DNA of 64,000 nucleotides from Paenochrobactrum gallinarii (GTDB taxonomy: Bacteria > Pseudomonadota > Alphaproteobacteria > Rhizobiales > Rhizobiaceae): the NCBI RefSeq assembly GCF_014205685.1, contig NZ_JACIIU010000003.1:124001-188000 (forward strand), read 5' to 3'. The notes under the pieces are model-generated. The model searched no databases, had not been told where the DNA came from, and saw only the letters and a program-made list of their open reading frames with translations. How positions within the stretch are numbered: position 1 is the first letter of the stretch; each line of letters begins with the position of its first letter. Shown here one piece after another: positions 36,489 to 45,193 of this stretch. The position numbers and the translations under genes are program-made.

Positions 36489-37580
36489 TTAACGGAAATG
36501 TTTTGACAGTTTCAAACGCTGCGCCTGATAATGCGAGCCACGCTCCGAGCCATAAAGAGCGCTTGGACGATGCAACATTTTTTCATAAATCAAACGGCCG
36601 ATAATCTGGCCATGTTCCAAAATGAACGGCACTTCATGGCTGCGCACTTCCAAAACCGCACGGCTTCCGGTGCCGCCAGCAGCTGTATGGCCAAAGCCCG
36701 GATCAAAGAAACCGGCATAATGAACACGGAATTCACCAACAAGCGGATCAAACGGGGTCATTTCAGCAGCATAATCCGGCGGCACATGCACAGCTTCGCG
36801 TGAAACCAGAATGTAAAACTCATCCGGATCAAGCACCAGCTCACGCGCGCCGCGATCATAGATCGGCTCCCAGTAATCATAAAGATCATGGGCATTGCGC
36901 TGATCGACATCAACAACCGATGTGTGATGCTTACCGCGATAACCGATCAGGCCATTTTCATCGCCGGACAGATCAATCGAAAGGGCAATACCGCCACCGG
37001 AAATATTAGGTGTTTCGGAAGCAACCAGCGTTTCGCGCTCATGCAAGACAGCCAGTTCAGCTTCATCCAATTGCGAGCGTCCCTGACGGAAACGGATTTG
37101 TGACAGTCTGGAACCGGTACGCGCCACAATCGGGAAAGTGCGCGGGCTGACTTCGAGATAAAGCGGACCTTGATAACCGGCAGGCACTTTATCAAATTCC
37201 TGCGCGCCATCGACAATCACGCGGGTGAAAATATCAAGACGGCCGGTCGAGCTTTTCGGATTGGCAGCGGCTGACAATTCTTGCGGCAGATGCACGCTTT
37301 CCAGCAGCGGCACAATATAAACGCAGCCGGTTTCCAAAACGGCACCTGATGTCAGGTCAATCTCATGCAGCTTCAGGCGTTCCAGCTTGTCGATAACCGG
37401 TGTATCACGACCCGGCATGAAGGAAGCGCGCACACGATAAGCTTTGGTGCCAAGGCGCAGATCAAGGCTGGCTGGCTGGATCTGGTCGTCATCCAACGGG
37501 CGGGCAGATTTTAACGCACCCACCTCAAAGAGCGCCGCGATATCTGCATCCGCCAATATTCCGAGCTGCTCATTTGCCAT
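36489..37580 (-). CDS. 2'-deoxycytidine 5'-triphosphate deaminase, long form
   Basis: A 363-residue protein, about twice the 190 residues of E. coli Dcd, with two related halves. The first half holds IQPASLDLRLG and SSTGRLDIFTRV; the second half repeats a shorter version (VHVPPDYAAEMTPFDPLVGEFRVHYAGFFDPGFG). This matches the long Dcd family of alphaproteobacteria (DCD in Pfam). It deaminates dCTP to dUTP and so feeds dTMP synthesis. The ATG at 37580 is chosen over a GTG six codons earlier because MANEQLG resembles known starts. Confidence 0.85.
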   Translation of the reverse strand: MANEQLGILADADIAALFEVGALKSARPLDDDQIQPASLDLRLGTKAYRVRASFMPGRDTPVIDKLERLKLHEIDLTSGAVLETGCVYIVPLLESVHLPQELSAAANPKSSTGRLDIFTRVIVDGAQEFDKVPAGYQGPLYLEVSPRTFPIVARTGSRLSQIRFRQGRSQLDEAELAVLHERETLVASETPNISGGGIALSIDLSGDENGLIGYRGKHHTSVVDVDQRNAHDLYDYWEPIYDRGARELVLDPDEFYILVSREAVHVPPDYAAEMTPFDPLVGEFRVHYAGFFDPGFGHTAAGGTGSRAVLEVRSHEVPFILEHGQIIGRLIYEKMLHRPSALYGSERGSHYQAQRLKLSKHFR

Positions 37581-37744
37581 TACCAAAATCCCTGACACCT
37601 AGACGAAGAACAATAAATAGTCCCAACTCGATACGACATCTCAAGCATTAGAACAACAGGGCTGCACCCGTTCAGTTGCTCATATGGTAAATTACGCTTT
37701 CTTTTCCTCAGAAAAGGAGATAGTAGAAATCCTGACCTTGCTTG

Positions 37745-37774
37745 TTGACTCAATTCGTCATGCAGGTCTAAATA
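37745..37774 (+). promoter_or_regulatory. Putative promoter of metA
   Basis: TTGACT (37745-37750) and TAAATA (37769-37774) are separated by 18 bp. Transcription would start near 37781, directly before the riboswitch. Confidence 0.5.
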
Positions 37775-37782
37775 TATTTCTA

Positions 37783-37840
37783 CCGTGGTGATTTGGCCGG
37801 CCGGCTTGCAGCCACGTAAAATAAATCGCTAAATAGGGCC
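37783..37840 (+). ncRNA. SAM-II riboswitch (metA leader)
   Basis: The first stem pairs CGTGG (37784-37788) with CCACG (37812-37816). The conserved single-stranded parts are present: TGATTTG after the 5' arm, GCTTGCAGCCACGTAAA across the 3' arm and GCTAAATAGGG at the end for the pseudoknot. This is the SAM-II consensus, a class known upstream of metA in alphaproteobacteria. It would reduce metA expression when S-adenosylmethionine is plentiful. A run of seven T lies at about 37872-37878 between the switch and the gene. Confidence 0.9.
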
Positions 37841-37911
37841 GCGGTTGACCTCCTTCCGGGTACTTGTTGCGATTTTTTTACTTGCACCGGCACCAGAGAA
37901 GAGAGTTGAAT

Positions 37912-38850
37912 ATGCCGATTAAAATCCCTGACACACTTCCAGCTTTTGCGACCCTTGTCAGTGAAGGCGTGCGCGTGATGAGCGAGACCCAAGCGACTCG
38001 CCAGGACATTCGCCCTTTGCAGATCGGCCTGCTCAACCTCATGCCGAACAAAATCCGCACCGAAGTGCAAATCGCACGTCTCATCGGCGCCACCCCTTTG
38101 CAGGTGGAGCTGACCCTTGTGCGCATCGGCGGACATCGTGCCAAAAACACTTCCGAAGAACATCTCTTGTCCTTCTACAATACATGGGACGAGATCAAAC
38201 ACCGCAAATTTGACGGCTTCATCATCACCGGCGCACCTGTGGAAACGCTTGATTATCAGGATGTGACCTATTGGGACGAAATGGAGCAGATTTTTGAATG
38301 GACAAAAACCAATGTCCACTCAACCTTCAATATTTGCTGGGGCGCAATGGCTGCTGTCTGGCACTTCCACCGTGTGCCAAAATATGAATTGGCGAAAAAA
38401 GCCTTCGGCGTTTACCGTCATCGCAATCTGCAACCGGCCTCCGTTTATCTCAACGGTTTTTCCGATGATTTCCAAATCCCGGTCTCGCGCTGGACAGAAA
38501 TTCGCGGAGAAGATGTGCGCCAAGTGCCGGAGCTGGAAATCCTGATGGAATCCGATGAAACCGGTGTTTGTTTGCTGCGTGAAGAAGACGGCAACCGCCT
38601 CTATATTTTCAACCATGTTGAATATGATTCAACATCGCTGGCAGAGGAATATTTCCGCGATATCGAAGCTGGCAACCAGATCGACCTGCCGCAAAACTAC
38701 TTCCCGCAGAATGACCCTAAGCTGACGCCGCAAAACCGCTGGCGCAGCCATGCCCATCTCTTATTCGGCAACTGGATCAACGAAATTTACCAGACCACCA
38801 CTTATGATCTGGAGATGATCGGCCAGAAAAAGACCGAAGAACCAGAATAA
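37912..38850 (+). CDS. metA: Homoserine O-acyltransferase (probably acetyl-CoA-dependent)
   Basis: A 312-residue MetA-family enzyme that acylates homoserine as the first committed step of methionine synthesis. Catalytic residues are Cys142 (NICWGAMAA), His235 and Glu237 (FNHVEYD). Residue 111 is Glu ([10 protein letters not shown]). In Bacillus MetA Glu at 111 goes with acetyl-CoA use, while Gly in E. coli goes with succinyl-CoA, so acetylhomoserine is the likely product. The ATG at 37912 has GAGAG upstream; an open 16-codon extension lies in the leader. It is preceded by a SAM-II riboswitch and followed by metZ. Confidence 0.93.
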   Translation: MPIKIPDTLPAFATLVSEGVRVMSETQATRQDIRPLQIGLLNLMPNKIRTEVQIARLIGATPLQVELTLVRIGGHRAKNTSEEHLLSFYNTWDEIKHRKFDGFIITGAPVETLDYQDVTYWDEMEQIFEWTKTNVHSTFNICWGAMAAVWHFHRVPKYELAKKAFGVYRHRNLQPASVYLNGFSDDFQIPVSRWTEIRGEDVRQVPELEILMESDETGVCLLREEDGNRLYIFNHVEYDSTSLAEEYFRDIEAGNQIDLPQNYFPQNDPKLTPQNRWRSHAHLLFGNWINEIYQTTTYDLEMIGQKKTEEPE

Positions 38851-38934
38851 AGTAATCGCATTTTTAAACGCATATCAGGCTCGCCCGCTCCTCGCATCAT
38901 CAAGACGAGCCTGTTAAATTTTACAGGTTGGAAA

Positions 38935-40128
38935 ATGACTGATAAACCAAAACGCAATTTTCGCCCCGCCACACAGCTTGTGCATGCAGGCACGGAACGC
39001 TCGCCATTTGGCGAAACCTCGGAAGCGCTCTTCCTGACCCAAGGCTTTGTTTATGAAAATGCCGAAGCCGCAGTGGCACGCTTTAATGGTGAAGATCCGG
39101 GCTTTATTTATTCCCGTTATGCCAACCCGACCACCAATATGTTTGAAAAGCGCATGTGCGCACTGGAAGGTGCGGAAGAAGCACGCGCCACGGCTTCCGG
39201 CATGGCCGCAGTTGCTGCCGCCATTTTGTGTCAGGTGAAGGCCGGTGACCACGTCATTTCGGCACGCGCTGTTTTCGGCTCCTGTAATTATATCGTTGAA
39301 ACATTGCTGCCGCGCTATGGCGTGGAAATTTCCATCATCGACGGCTCAAAGCTGGAAAACTGGCAGGCAGCAACACGCCCGAACACCAAAGTGATGTTTT
39401 TGGAAAGCCCTTCCAACCCGACATTGGAAGTGATCGACATTGCCAAAGTTGCCGAGATCGCCAATTCAGTTGGTGCAAAACTGATCGTCGATAATGTGTT
39501 TGCAACCCCGCTTTTCCAAAAGCCTTTGCAGCTTGGTGCGCATATTGTTGTTTATTCCGCCACCAAACATATTGATGGTCAGGGACGCTGTCTGGGCGGT
39601 CTTGTTTTGTCGGATCGTGAATGGATCGAAAACGAGTTTCAGGAATATTTCCGCCATACCGGTCCGGGCCTCAGCCCGTTTAACTCATGGATCATGCTGA
39701 AAAGCCTTGAAACCATGCCGGTGCGCATTAAACAGCAGGCACATTCGGCACGCGCTCTGGCCGATTTCCTGGCGGAGCAAAATGCGGTGAGCAAAGTGAT
39801 TTATCCGGGACGCGCCGATCACCCGCAGGCCGATATTATTGCACGCCAGATGAGCGGCGGTTCCACCATGATCGCACTGGAATTGAAAGGCGGCAGAAAG
39901 GCTGCTTTTGAATTTGAAAATGCGCTGGAAGTCATCCGTATTTCCAACAATCTGGGCGATGCTAAAAGCCTGATTACCCATCCGGCGACCACCACGCATA
40001 AGAACCTCACCGATGAAGCGCGCCTTGAGCAAAACATCAGTGAAGGCTTGCTGCGTCTCTCCGTCGGCCTCGAAGATACCGACGATCTGCTTGAAGATGT
40101 CGCTGAGGCATTAAAGGCCATTAAATAG
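38935..40128 (+). CDS. metZ: O-acylhomoserine sulfhydrylase
   Basis: A 397-residue PLP enzyme of the Cys/Met metabolism family. It replaces the acyl group of O-acylhomoserine with sulfide to give homocysteine directly, without cystathionine. Landmarks are YSRYANPTTNMFEKRMCALEGAE, SPSNPTLEVIDI and the PLP lysine in VVYSATKHIDGQGR. MetZ proteins are usually named for O-succinylhomoserine, but the neighbouring MetA looks acetyl-specific, so the acyl group here is open. It starts 84 bp after metA and is probably in the same operon. Confidence 0.93.
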   Translation: MTDKPKRNFRPATQLVHAGTERSPFGETSEALFLTQGFVYENAEAAVARFNGEDPGFIYSRYANPTTNMFEKRMCALEGAEEARATASGMAAVAAAILCQVKAGDHVISARAVFGSCNYIVETLLPRYGVEISIIDGSKLENWQAATRPNTKVMFLESPSNPTLEVIDIAKVAEIANSVGAKLIVDNVFATPLFQKPLQLGAHIVVYSATKHIDGQGRCLGGLVLSDREWIENEFQEYFRHTGPGLSPFNSWIMLKSLETMPVRIKQQAHSARALADFLAEQNAVSKVIYPGRADHPQADIIARQMSGGSTMIALELKGGRKAAFEFENALEVIRISNNLGDAKSLITHPATTTHKNLTDEARLEQNISEGLLRLSVGLEDTDDLLEDVAEALKAIK

Positions 40129-40229
40129 GCTGCTTTCAGCATAAATTTATGCCATGACTATGCAACCGGCACATTGATGTGAACCATCAACTGTGCCGGT
40201 CAATTGTCAAAATCATAAGAGTTGAAGCA

Positions 40230-40622
40230 ATGTACCGTGCCACCACCCATGATATTGAAATAACGGTCGAACCTTTTTATCTGGAAGAGCAATCCGAACC
40301 GGATGAAAGCCGCTATTTTTGGGGATATCGGGTGACCATTGCCAATCTCTCCAAAGCAAGTGTTTGCCTGCGCTCCCGCTATTGGAAAATTACCGATGGT
40401 GCGGGCAAAACAGAAGAAGTACATGGTCCGGGCGTGGTCGGCGAACAGCCTGTGATTGAACCGGGTGACAGCTACCAATATTCATCCGGCTGCCCGCTGA
40501 AAACCGATTCCGGCATGATGGTCGGCAGCTATCAGATGCAAAGCGCCAATGGCGAAGCGTTTGAAGTCAGCATTCCGGCTTTTTCGCTGGATATGCCCGA
40601 CAGCCGCCGGACACTCAACTAA
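40230..40622 (+). CDS. apaG: ApaG family protein
   Basis: A 130-residue single-domain protein of the ApaG/DUF525 fibronectin-III-like fold. Family blocks are [26 protein letters not shown] and [14 protein letters not shown], ending [11 protein letters not shown]. ApaG has been tied to cobalt/magnesium efflux, though its molecular role is not settled. The ATG at 40230 is chosen; an open extension of 17 codons upstream lacks family similarity. A strong terminator follows. Confidence 0.93.
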   Translation: MYRATTHDIEITVEPFYLEEQSEPDESRYFWGYRVTIANLSKASVCLRSRYWKITDGAGKTEEVHGPGVVGEQPVIEPGDSYQYSSGCPLKTDSGMMVGSYQMQSANGEAFEVSIPAFSLDMPDSRRTLN

Positions 40623-40631
40623 TCCCAATAA

Positions 40632-40667
40632 AAAAGCGGGTTTTCAGCTGAAAACCCGCTTTTCTTT
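40632..40667. terminator. Bidirectional terminator between apaG and hslO
   Basis: The perfect palindrome AAAAGCGGGTTTTCAG / CTGAAAACCCGCTTTT is flanked by further A and T runs. Confidence 0.92.
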
Positions 40668-40687
40668 AAATTGATCAAGACCAAATC

Positions 40688-41677
40688 TTATTTGGCAAAA
40701 TCTGCCGGATCGAACACATAATTGGTCGAGCAGAATTCGCAATTGACGACGATCTGACCGTCTTCAGTGCTTTCCAGAATTTCCTCCGCGGAAAAACCGG
40801 ACAATACACCTTCGATCTTCTCGCGCGAGCAGGAGCATTTTGCCACCACCGGTGCCGGTTCATAAACGCGCACACCGCGCTCATGGAACAAGCGATAGAG
40901 CAAACGCTCAACAGCCACCTGCGGGTCGGTCAGCTCGGAGCTTTCGATTGTGCCAACAAGCGCACGCGCTTCCTGCCATTCATCTTCCGCATCCACCTGG
41001 CCTGCGACCTCACCTTCGGGCGCATCACCACCTGGCAAATCTCGATGTTTGGCGTGAATTTCTGATTGTGGCAGAAACTGGATCATCAGACCACCGGCGC
41101 GCCATTGCTTTTGCAAGGTGCCGTCGCTGTTACGCTCCATCAACTGCGCCACACTAATGCGCACATCGGTCGGGATCTGTTCCGACTGCATGAAGTAATT
41201 GCGGGCAATTTCTTCCAGTGATGAGCCGTCAAGCGCCACCAGCCCCTGATAGCGCTGCATATGGGCACCCTGATCAATGGTCAGTCCCAATGTGCCGCGG
41301 CCAAGCAGGTCTTCCGGCTGGGTTTTACCCTCAGCAATCGCTGCATTCAGGCGCTCTTCGTCAAATCGTGCATAAGCGCGCACGGCATCCGGTGTCTGGA
41401 AATCCACCACCAGCATATCTACAGGCCCGTCAGACTGCGTTTGCAGAATGAATTTGCCCTGAAATTTAAGCGTTGTGCCAAGCAGAACCGTTAAAATAAC
41501 GGTTTCTGCCAAAAGACGTGCAACCACTTCCGGATAGTCGTGGCGCGACAGGATCTGGTCGAGTGCGCCACCCATCTGAATGGCGCGGCCGCGGATATCC
41601 AGCCCTTCCACCTGAAAAGGCACCACGGCATCATCACCGGCATAGGTCATATCCGGTTCAAATGTTACATTAGCCAT
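40688..41677 (-). CDS. hslO: Redox-regulated chaperone Hsp33
   Basis: A 329-residue chaperone that is activated by oxidation and prevents protein aggregation in the cytoplasm. The zinc-binding redox switch is seen near the C-terminus as CSC (in AKCSCSREKI) and CEFC (VNCEFCSTNYVF). The N-terminal domain has the conserved FQGKFILQTQSDGPVDMLVVDF and GTLGLTIDQG. It is the third gene of an argD-argF-hslO run on the minus strand, with only 7 bp after argF. Confidence 0.95.
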   Translation of the reverse strand: MANVTFEPDMTYAGDDAVVPFQVEGLDIRGRAIQMGGALDQILSRHDYPEVVARLLAETVILTVLLGTTLKFQGKFILQTQSDGPVDMLVVDFQTPDAVRAYARFDEERLNAAIAEGKTQPEDLLGRGTLGLTIDQGAHMQRYQGLVALDGSSLEEIARNYFMQSEQIPTDVRISVAQLMERNSDGTLQKQWRAGGLMIQFLPQSEIHAKHRDLPGGDAPEGEVAGQVDAEDEWQEARALVGTIESSELTDPQVAVERLLYRLFHERGVRVYEPAPVVAKCSCSREKIEGVLSGFSAEEILESTEDGQIVVNCEFCSTNYVFDPADFAK

Positions 41678-41684
41678 GTTTCTT

Positions 41685-42611
41685 TTACTCTCCCTTCAGG
41701 CACCAAGCCAAAATGGCCTTTTGTGCGTGAAGTCGATTTTCCGCTTCGTCAAAAACAACAGATTGCGGCCCGTCGATCACTTCATCTGTGACTTCATCAC
41801 CGCGATGCGCCGGCAGGCAGTGCATGAACAGAGCCTTTGGGTCAGCCTTTTCCATCAGATAGGAATTCACCTGATAAGGCATAAAGACATTATTGCCGCG
41901 CGCATTATCTTCCTGCCCCATGGAAACCCATGTGTCGGTAACGATGCAATCTGCGCCTGCTGCTGCTTTGTAAGCGTCGGTTGTAGACATGATCTTCGCA
42001 CCATTTTGCCAAGCCCAGTCCAGATATTGTTGCTTTGGTTCGCTGCCTTCAGGGGTGGCGATATTTACGTTAAAGTTAAAACGTGCCGCCCCTTCAACGA
42101 GTGAATGAAGGACGTTGTTGCCATCGCCCATCCATGCAAAGGTTTTGCCTTCAACGGGGCCGCGATGTTCTTCATAAGTTAGGATGTCGGCCATGATCTG
42201 ACAAGGGTGCGTATCATCTGTCAGCGCATTAATAACCGGAACAGTAGCATGTTCAGCCAGTTCCAGCATCCGGTCATGCGAGGTGGTGCGGATCATGATC
42301 GCATCAACAAAACGCGAAAGAACCTTGGCGGTATCAGCAATCGTCTCGCTGCGGCCAAGCTGCATTTCCGAGCCGGTCAGCATCAAGGTTTCGCCGCCTA
42401 GCTGGCGCATACCCACATCAAAAGACACGCGCGTTCTGGTCGATGGTTTTTCAAAAATCATCGCCAGCACTTTGCCGGATAAGCTCTTATTGATTTCGCC
42501 AGCCTTGGTGCGGGCTTTCAACTGCTTCGCATCATCCATGATCATGCGCAATTCCGCAGAGCTGATATCTGCCAAATCTGTAAAATGTTTTACGCCGTTT
42601 TTGCTGATCAT
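41685..42611 (-). CDS. argF: Ornithine carbamoyltransferase
   Basis: A 308-residue trimeric enzyme that makes citrulline from ornithine and carbamoyl phosphate. The carbamoyl-phosphate motif STRTR (in [11 protein letters not shown]), the HPCQ motif ([11 protein letters not shown]) and the ornithine loop [10 protein letters not shown] are all present. It follows argD by 4 bp and precedes hslO by 7 bp, so an argD-argF-hslO operon is very likely. The organisation is conserved in Brucella-like genomes. Confidence 0.96.
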   Translation of the reverse strand: MISKNGVKHFTDLADISSAELRMIMDDAKQLKARTKAGEINKSLSGKVLAMIFEKPSTRTRVSFDVGMRQLGGETLMLTGSEMQLGRSETIADTAKVLSRFVDAIMIRTTSHDRMLELAEHATVPVINALTDDTHPCQIMADILTYEEHRGPVEGKTFAWMGDGNNVLHSLVEGAARFNFNVNIATPEGSEPKQQYLDWAWQNGAKIMSTTDAYKAAAGADCIVTDTWVSMGQEDNARGNNVFMPYQVNSYLMEKADPKALFMHCLPAHRGDEVTDEVIDGPQSVVFDEAENRLHAQKAILAWCLKGE

Positions 42612-42615
42612 GATT

Positions 42616-43821
42616 TTATGCCGTCTTTACTGGGTTTGCGACAGATAATCTTTCCACTGCCGTTTCTAAACGCTTCAATGCTTCACGTGCTTCTTCTTCT
42701 GTTGTCACCAATGGCGGCAGCAGACGCAGCACATTATCACCGGCAGTCACTGCCAGCATATGTTCATCACGCACGGCCTGAAGCAGCATTGTATTTGGCA
42801 CAACGCATTTAAGGCCGATCAAAAGACCGCGACCGCGCACTTCCGAAACAATATTCGGGAAGCGGTCGATCAAAGAGGCAAAGCCCTGTTTCAAAATAAG
42901 AGCGATTTTCTGCACATGCGGCAGAAATTCGTCATCCAACATCACATCAAGCACCGCATTGCCCACAGCCATCGCCAGGGGATTACCGCCATAGGTGGTG
43001 CCATGGGTGCCCGCTGTCATGCCCTTGGAGGCCTCAGCCGTTGCAAGACATGCGCCAAGCGGGAAGCCGCCGCCAATACCTTTGGCAATAGCCATAATGT
43101 CAGGGGTGATGCCTGCCCATTCATGCGCGAACATGCGACCTGTACGGCCAACACCGCTCTGCACTTCATCCATAATCAACAAAATGCCGTTATCATCGCA
43201 AAGCTGACGGATAGCGCGCAACATTTCATCAGTGAACGGACGCAAGCCGCCCTCGCCCTGCACAGGCTCCAGCAGAATACCGGCAGTTTCATTGGTGACG
43301 GCAGCCTTCAATGCTTCCTCATCGCCAAAAGGCACCTGATCGAAACCATCAACTTTAGGGCCAAAACCTTCCAGATATTTTTCCTGACCGGTAGCGGCAA
43401 TCGTTGCCAATGTACGGCCATGGAAAGCACCATCAAAAGTAATAATGCGATAGCGTTCCGGCTGACCATTGACAAAGTGATAGCGGCGCGCAGTTTTAAT
43501 CGCGCATTCCAGAGCTTCCGCACCGCTATTGGTGAAGAAGACACGATCAGCAAATGTATTTTCGGTCAGACGCTTTGCCAGTTTTTCCTGACCCGGCACT
43601 TCATAAATATTCGATACATGCCATAATTTATCAGCCTGATCTTTCAGTGCTGTTACCAGATGCGGATGGTTATGGCCGAGTGCGTTCACAGCAATGCCGG
43701 CAGCAAAATCGAGGTAGCGCTCACCCTTATCGGTAATCAGCCAAATGCCCTCTCCTCGCTCAAAACGCAGAGCCGCACGATTATAGGTTTCGTAAAGCGG
43801 GTGTACGGTTGCGTCGGTCAT
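42616..43821 (-). CDS. argD: Acetylornithine aminotransferase
   Basis: A 401-residue class III PLP aminotransferase acting in arginine synthesis, and possibly also on succinyldiaminopimelate. Landmarks are [43 protein letters not shown] and the PLP lysine in [15 protein letters not shown]. The ATG at 43821 gives [15 protein letters not shown], matching family starts; 13 more codons are open upstream. It is the first gene of the operon with argF and hslO. Confidence 0.95.
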   Translation of the reverse strand: MTDATVHPLYETYNRAALRFERGEGIWLITDKGERYLDFAAGIAVNALGHNHPHLVTALKDQADKLWHVSNIYEVPGQEKLAKRLTENTFADRVFFTNSGAEALECAIKTARRYHFVNGQPERYRIITFDGAFHGRTLATIAATGQEKYLEGFGPKVDGFDQVPFGDEEALKAAVTNETAGILLEPVQGEGGLRPFTDEMLRAIRQLCDDNGILLIMDEVQSGVGRTGRMFAHEWAGITPDIMAIAKGIGGGFPLGACLATAEASKGMTAGTHGTTYGGNPLAMAVGNAVLDVMLDDEFLPHVQKIALILKQGFASLIDRFPNIVSEVRGRGLLIGLKCVVPNTMLLQAVRDEHMLAVTAGDNVLRLLPPLVTTEEEAREALKRLETAVERLSVANPVKTA

Positions 43822-43862
43822 TTGAGTAGGGCCTCCATAAGCCTCAAACGGTTGTAACATAC

Positions 43863-43899
43863 GATCCGGTTCCGGAACCCATTATGGCGCTCCGGGATC
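43863..43899. repeat. Palindromic repeat in the argD leader
   Basis: GATCCGG at the left and CCGGGATC at the right enclose GTTCCGGAACC. The right end reads GGGATCATGGTTT, close to the CATGATCCC-type palindromes common in Rhizobiales. It lies about 42 bp before the argD start. Confidence 0.5.
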
Positions 43900-43935
43900 A
43901 TGGTTTAAATCAACGTCTTTCACGCTGATGAAACT

Positions 43936-43956
43936 AAAAAGCCGCCCTCAGGCGGC
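43936..43956 (-). terminator. Leftward terminator without an assigned gene
   Basis: On the minus strand GCCGCC-TGAG-GGCGGC is followed by TTTTTAGTTT. No protein gene on that strand ends here, since argD starts 115 bp further on. It may end a small RNA transcribed from the argD-gcrA gap. Confidence 0.75.
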
Positions 43957-44166
43957 ATTTGCATAATTGACTTAAAAATCGGATTCGACAAGCTATCAAT
44001 TACACAAGTCTTCCATAGCTTACATATACGGTCTTGACCACCGGACACCAGCCATAGAATAAGGTAACGAATATTGGTTGCCGGATATAAAAAGTCAATC
44101 AATCTTGCTGAAAAACCAGCGATTTTACCCTCAAAGAATGGGCTTTTTTGCACCATTCTGCTTAAG
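43937..44166 (-). ncRNA. Candidate small RNA in the argD-gcrA gap
   Basis: A leftward terminator at 43936-43956 has no gene upstream. On the minus strand TTGCTA (about 44199-44194) and TATAAC (about 44178-44173) could be a promoter, though their 15-bp spacing is short. The transcript would be about 230 nt. The end coordinates are estimates. Confidence 0.35.
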
Positions 44167-44492
44167 TTGTAGTTATATTCCTGTCATAAAGATAGCAATT
44201 TGCATCTAAATAGCTATATAGACAGGCAGTTGCGGTAGTCAGACCGGCAGCGCCTGACAATCTACAAACACGATTTGAGCAGGGCGAAGTGGTCTGGCCT
44301 CGGTGCAATAAACAATTTAAATGCCATTACAAAAATAGGACTTGACAACCTATCTGGGGAAAACCCCGAAAAGCAAATCAGCCGAGCTGCGAGAGCCTTG
44401 TCAGGGTCAAGCTCGATATTGTAGCTTTATGGTCAAGTAATACTAGATTTCGTAAGGCGGACCTAGTCACCCGGAAACGCATGGTGGGCTGT

Positions 44493-44506
44493 CAGGAAAT
44501 TTCCTG
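44493..44506. promoter_or_regulatory. Palindrome in the gcrA upstream region
   Basis: CAGGAAATTTCCTG is a perfect 14-bp palindrome 50 bp before the gcrA start. A GANTC site (GATTC, 44519-44523) lies 33 bp before the start. Palindrome plus methylation site suggest cell-cycle control of gcrA; the binding protein is not known. Confidence 0.45.
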
Positions 44507-44555
44507 TTGCCCCTGACGGATTCCGGCTAACAAATAACGATTGGAGCCTATGGCG

Positions 44556-45131
44556 ATGAGCTGGACAGACGAGCGCGTCGAAGTTCTGAAAAAACTGTGG
44601 AGTGAAGGCCTCAGCGCAAGCCAGATCGCTGCACAGCTTGGCGGTGTGAGCCGCAATGCGGTCATCGGCAAAGTGCATCGGCTGAAACTGTCAGGTCGCG
44701 GAAAAACCACCACAGCTGCCCCGCGCAGCAAAAAAGTGGCTCCGGCACCGAGCGTTACAGCCTCCGCGCCACCAAGACCGGCAACCCCGCCGGTAACACC
44801 GGCAGCAACAGCAGCTCACATTCATGTGCAGGCGCCTGTGCGCCCGACCGTCACCAAGACAGTTGGCGCTGCGGCACTGCAAATGGAATATGTAGCCGAT
44901 ACAGCCATTGCCGAACCGGTTATGAAGCCTGCGTCAGATGTGGTTATTCCGATCTCACGCAAGCTGACTTTGTTGCAGCTCACCGAGCGCACCTGCAAAT
45001 GGCCGCTTGGCGATCCATTGTCGGAAGAGTTTCACTTCTGCGGTCATGAATCCGGTGAAAGCAGCCCTTATTGCGCTTATCACGCCAAGCTTGCTTATCA
45101 GCCATCTTCAGAGCGCCGTCGCGCCCGATAA
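44556..45131 (+). CDS. gcrA: Cell cycle regulator GcrA
   Basis: GcrA is an alphaproteobacterial transcription factor that works with sigma70 RNA polymerase at promoters carrying CcrM-methylated GANTC sites. The 191-residue protein begins MSWTDERVEVLKKLWSEGLS, the canonical start, with the HTH GVSRNAVIGKVHRL at about 32-45. A Pro/Ala-rich linker (about 55-115) joins the C-terminal domain with CKWPLGDP and FCGHESGESSPYCAYH (zinc-like Cys/His). The ATG at 44556 is chosen because GGAG lies 9 bases before it; an ATG at 44550 is too close to that site. Confidence 0.95.
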   Translation: MSWTDERVEVLKKLWSEGLSASQIAAQLGGVSRNAVIGKVHRLKLSGRGKTTTAAPRSKKVAPAPSVTASAPPRPATPPVTPAATAAHIHVQAPVRPTVTKTVGAAALQMEYVADTAIAEPVMKPASDVVIPISRKLTLLQLTERTCKWPLGDPLSEEFHFCGHESGESSPYCAYHAKLAYQPSSERRRAR

Positions 45132-45153
45132 GCTGGCTTAAAAATGCAAATTG

Positions 45154-45193
45154 AAAAACCACATCATGCGCGTCGCTGATGTGGTTTTTTATT
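45154..45193. terminator. Bidirectional terminator between gcrA and glycosyltransferase
   Basis: A stem AAAACCACATCA/TGATGTGGTTTT with a 10-base loop is flanked by A and T runs. It overlaps the last codons of the minus-strand glycosyltransferase gene. Confidence 0.88.

Larger units (their letters stand above)
43822..44555. other. Long intergenic region between argD and gcrA
   Basis: About 730 bp, the longest gap in the window. It holds a palindromic repeat (43863-43899), a terminator facing left (43936-43956), several short hairpins (GGGGAAAACCCC near 44357) and the gcrA promoter region with a 14-bp palindrome at 44493-44506. GANTC sites are at 43982-43986 and 44519-44523. I find no tRNA or convincing protein gene. 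Confidence 0.5.

Noticed and set aside
37861-37890. Terminator inside the metA leader
   Set aside because: There is a T7 run, but no adequate GC-rich stem directly before it could be found by eye.
42760-43626. Plus-strand frame of 288 codons opposite argD
   Set aside because: Antisense shadow of argD; no ribosome-binding site and no recognisable domain.
43920-44156. Minus-strand frame of 78 codons in the argD-gcrA gap
   Set aside because: A strong terminator lies inside it, the start has no convincing ribosome-binding site and the protein resembles nothing I know. A non-coding RNA or plain intergenic DNA fits better.
44341-44460. tRNA or tmRNA upstream of gcrA
   Set aside because: No T-arm consensus, acceptor stem or CCA end could be aligned.
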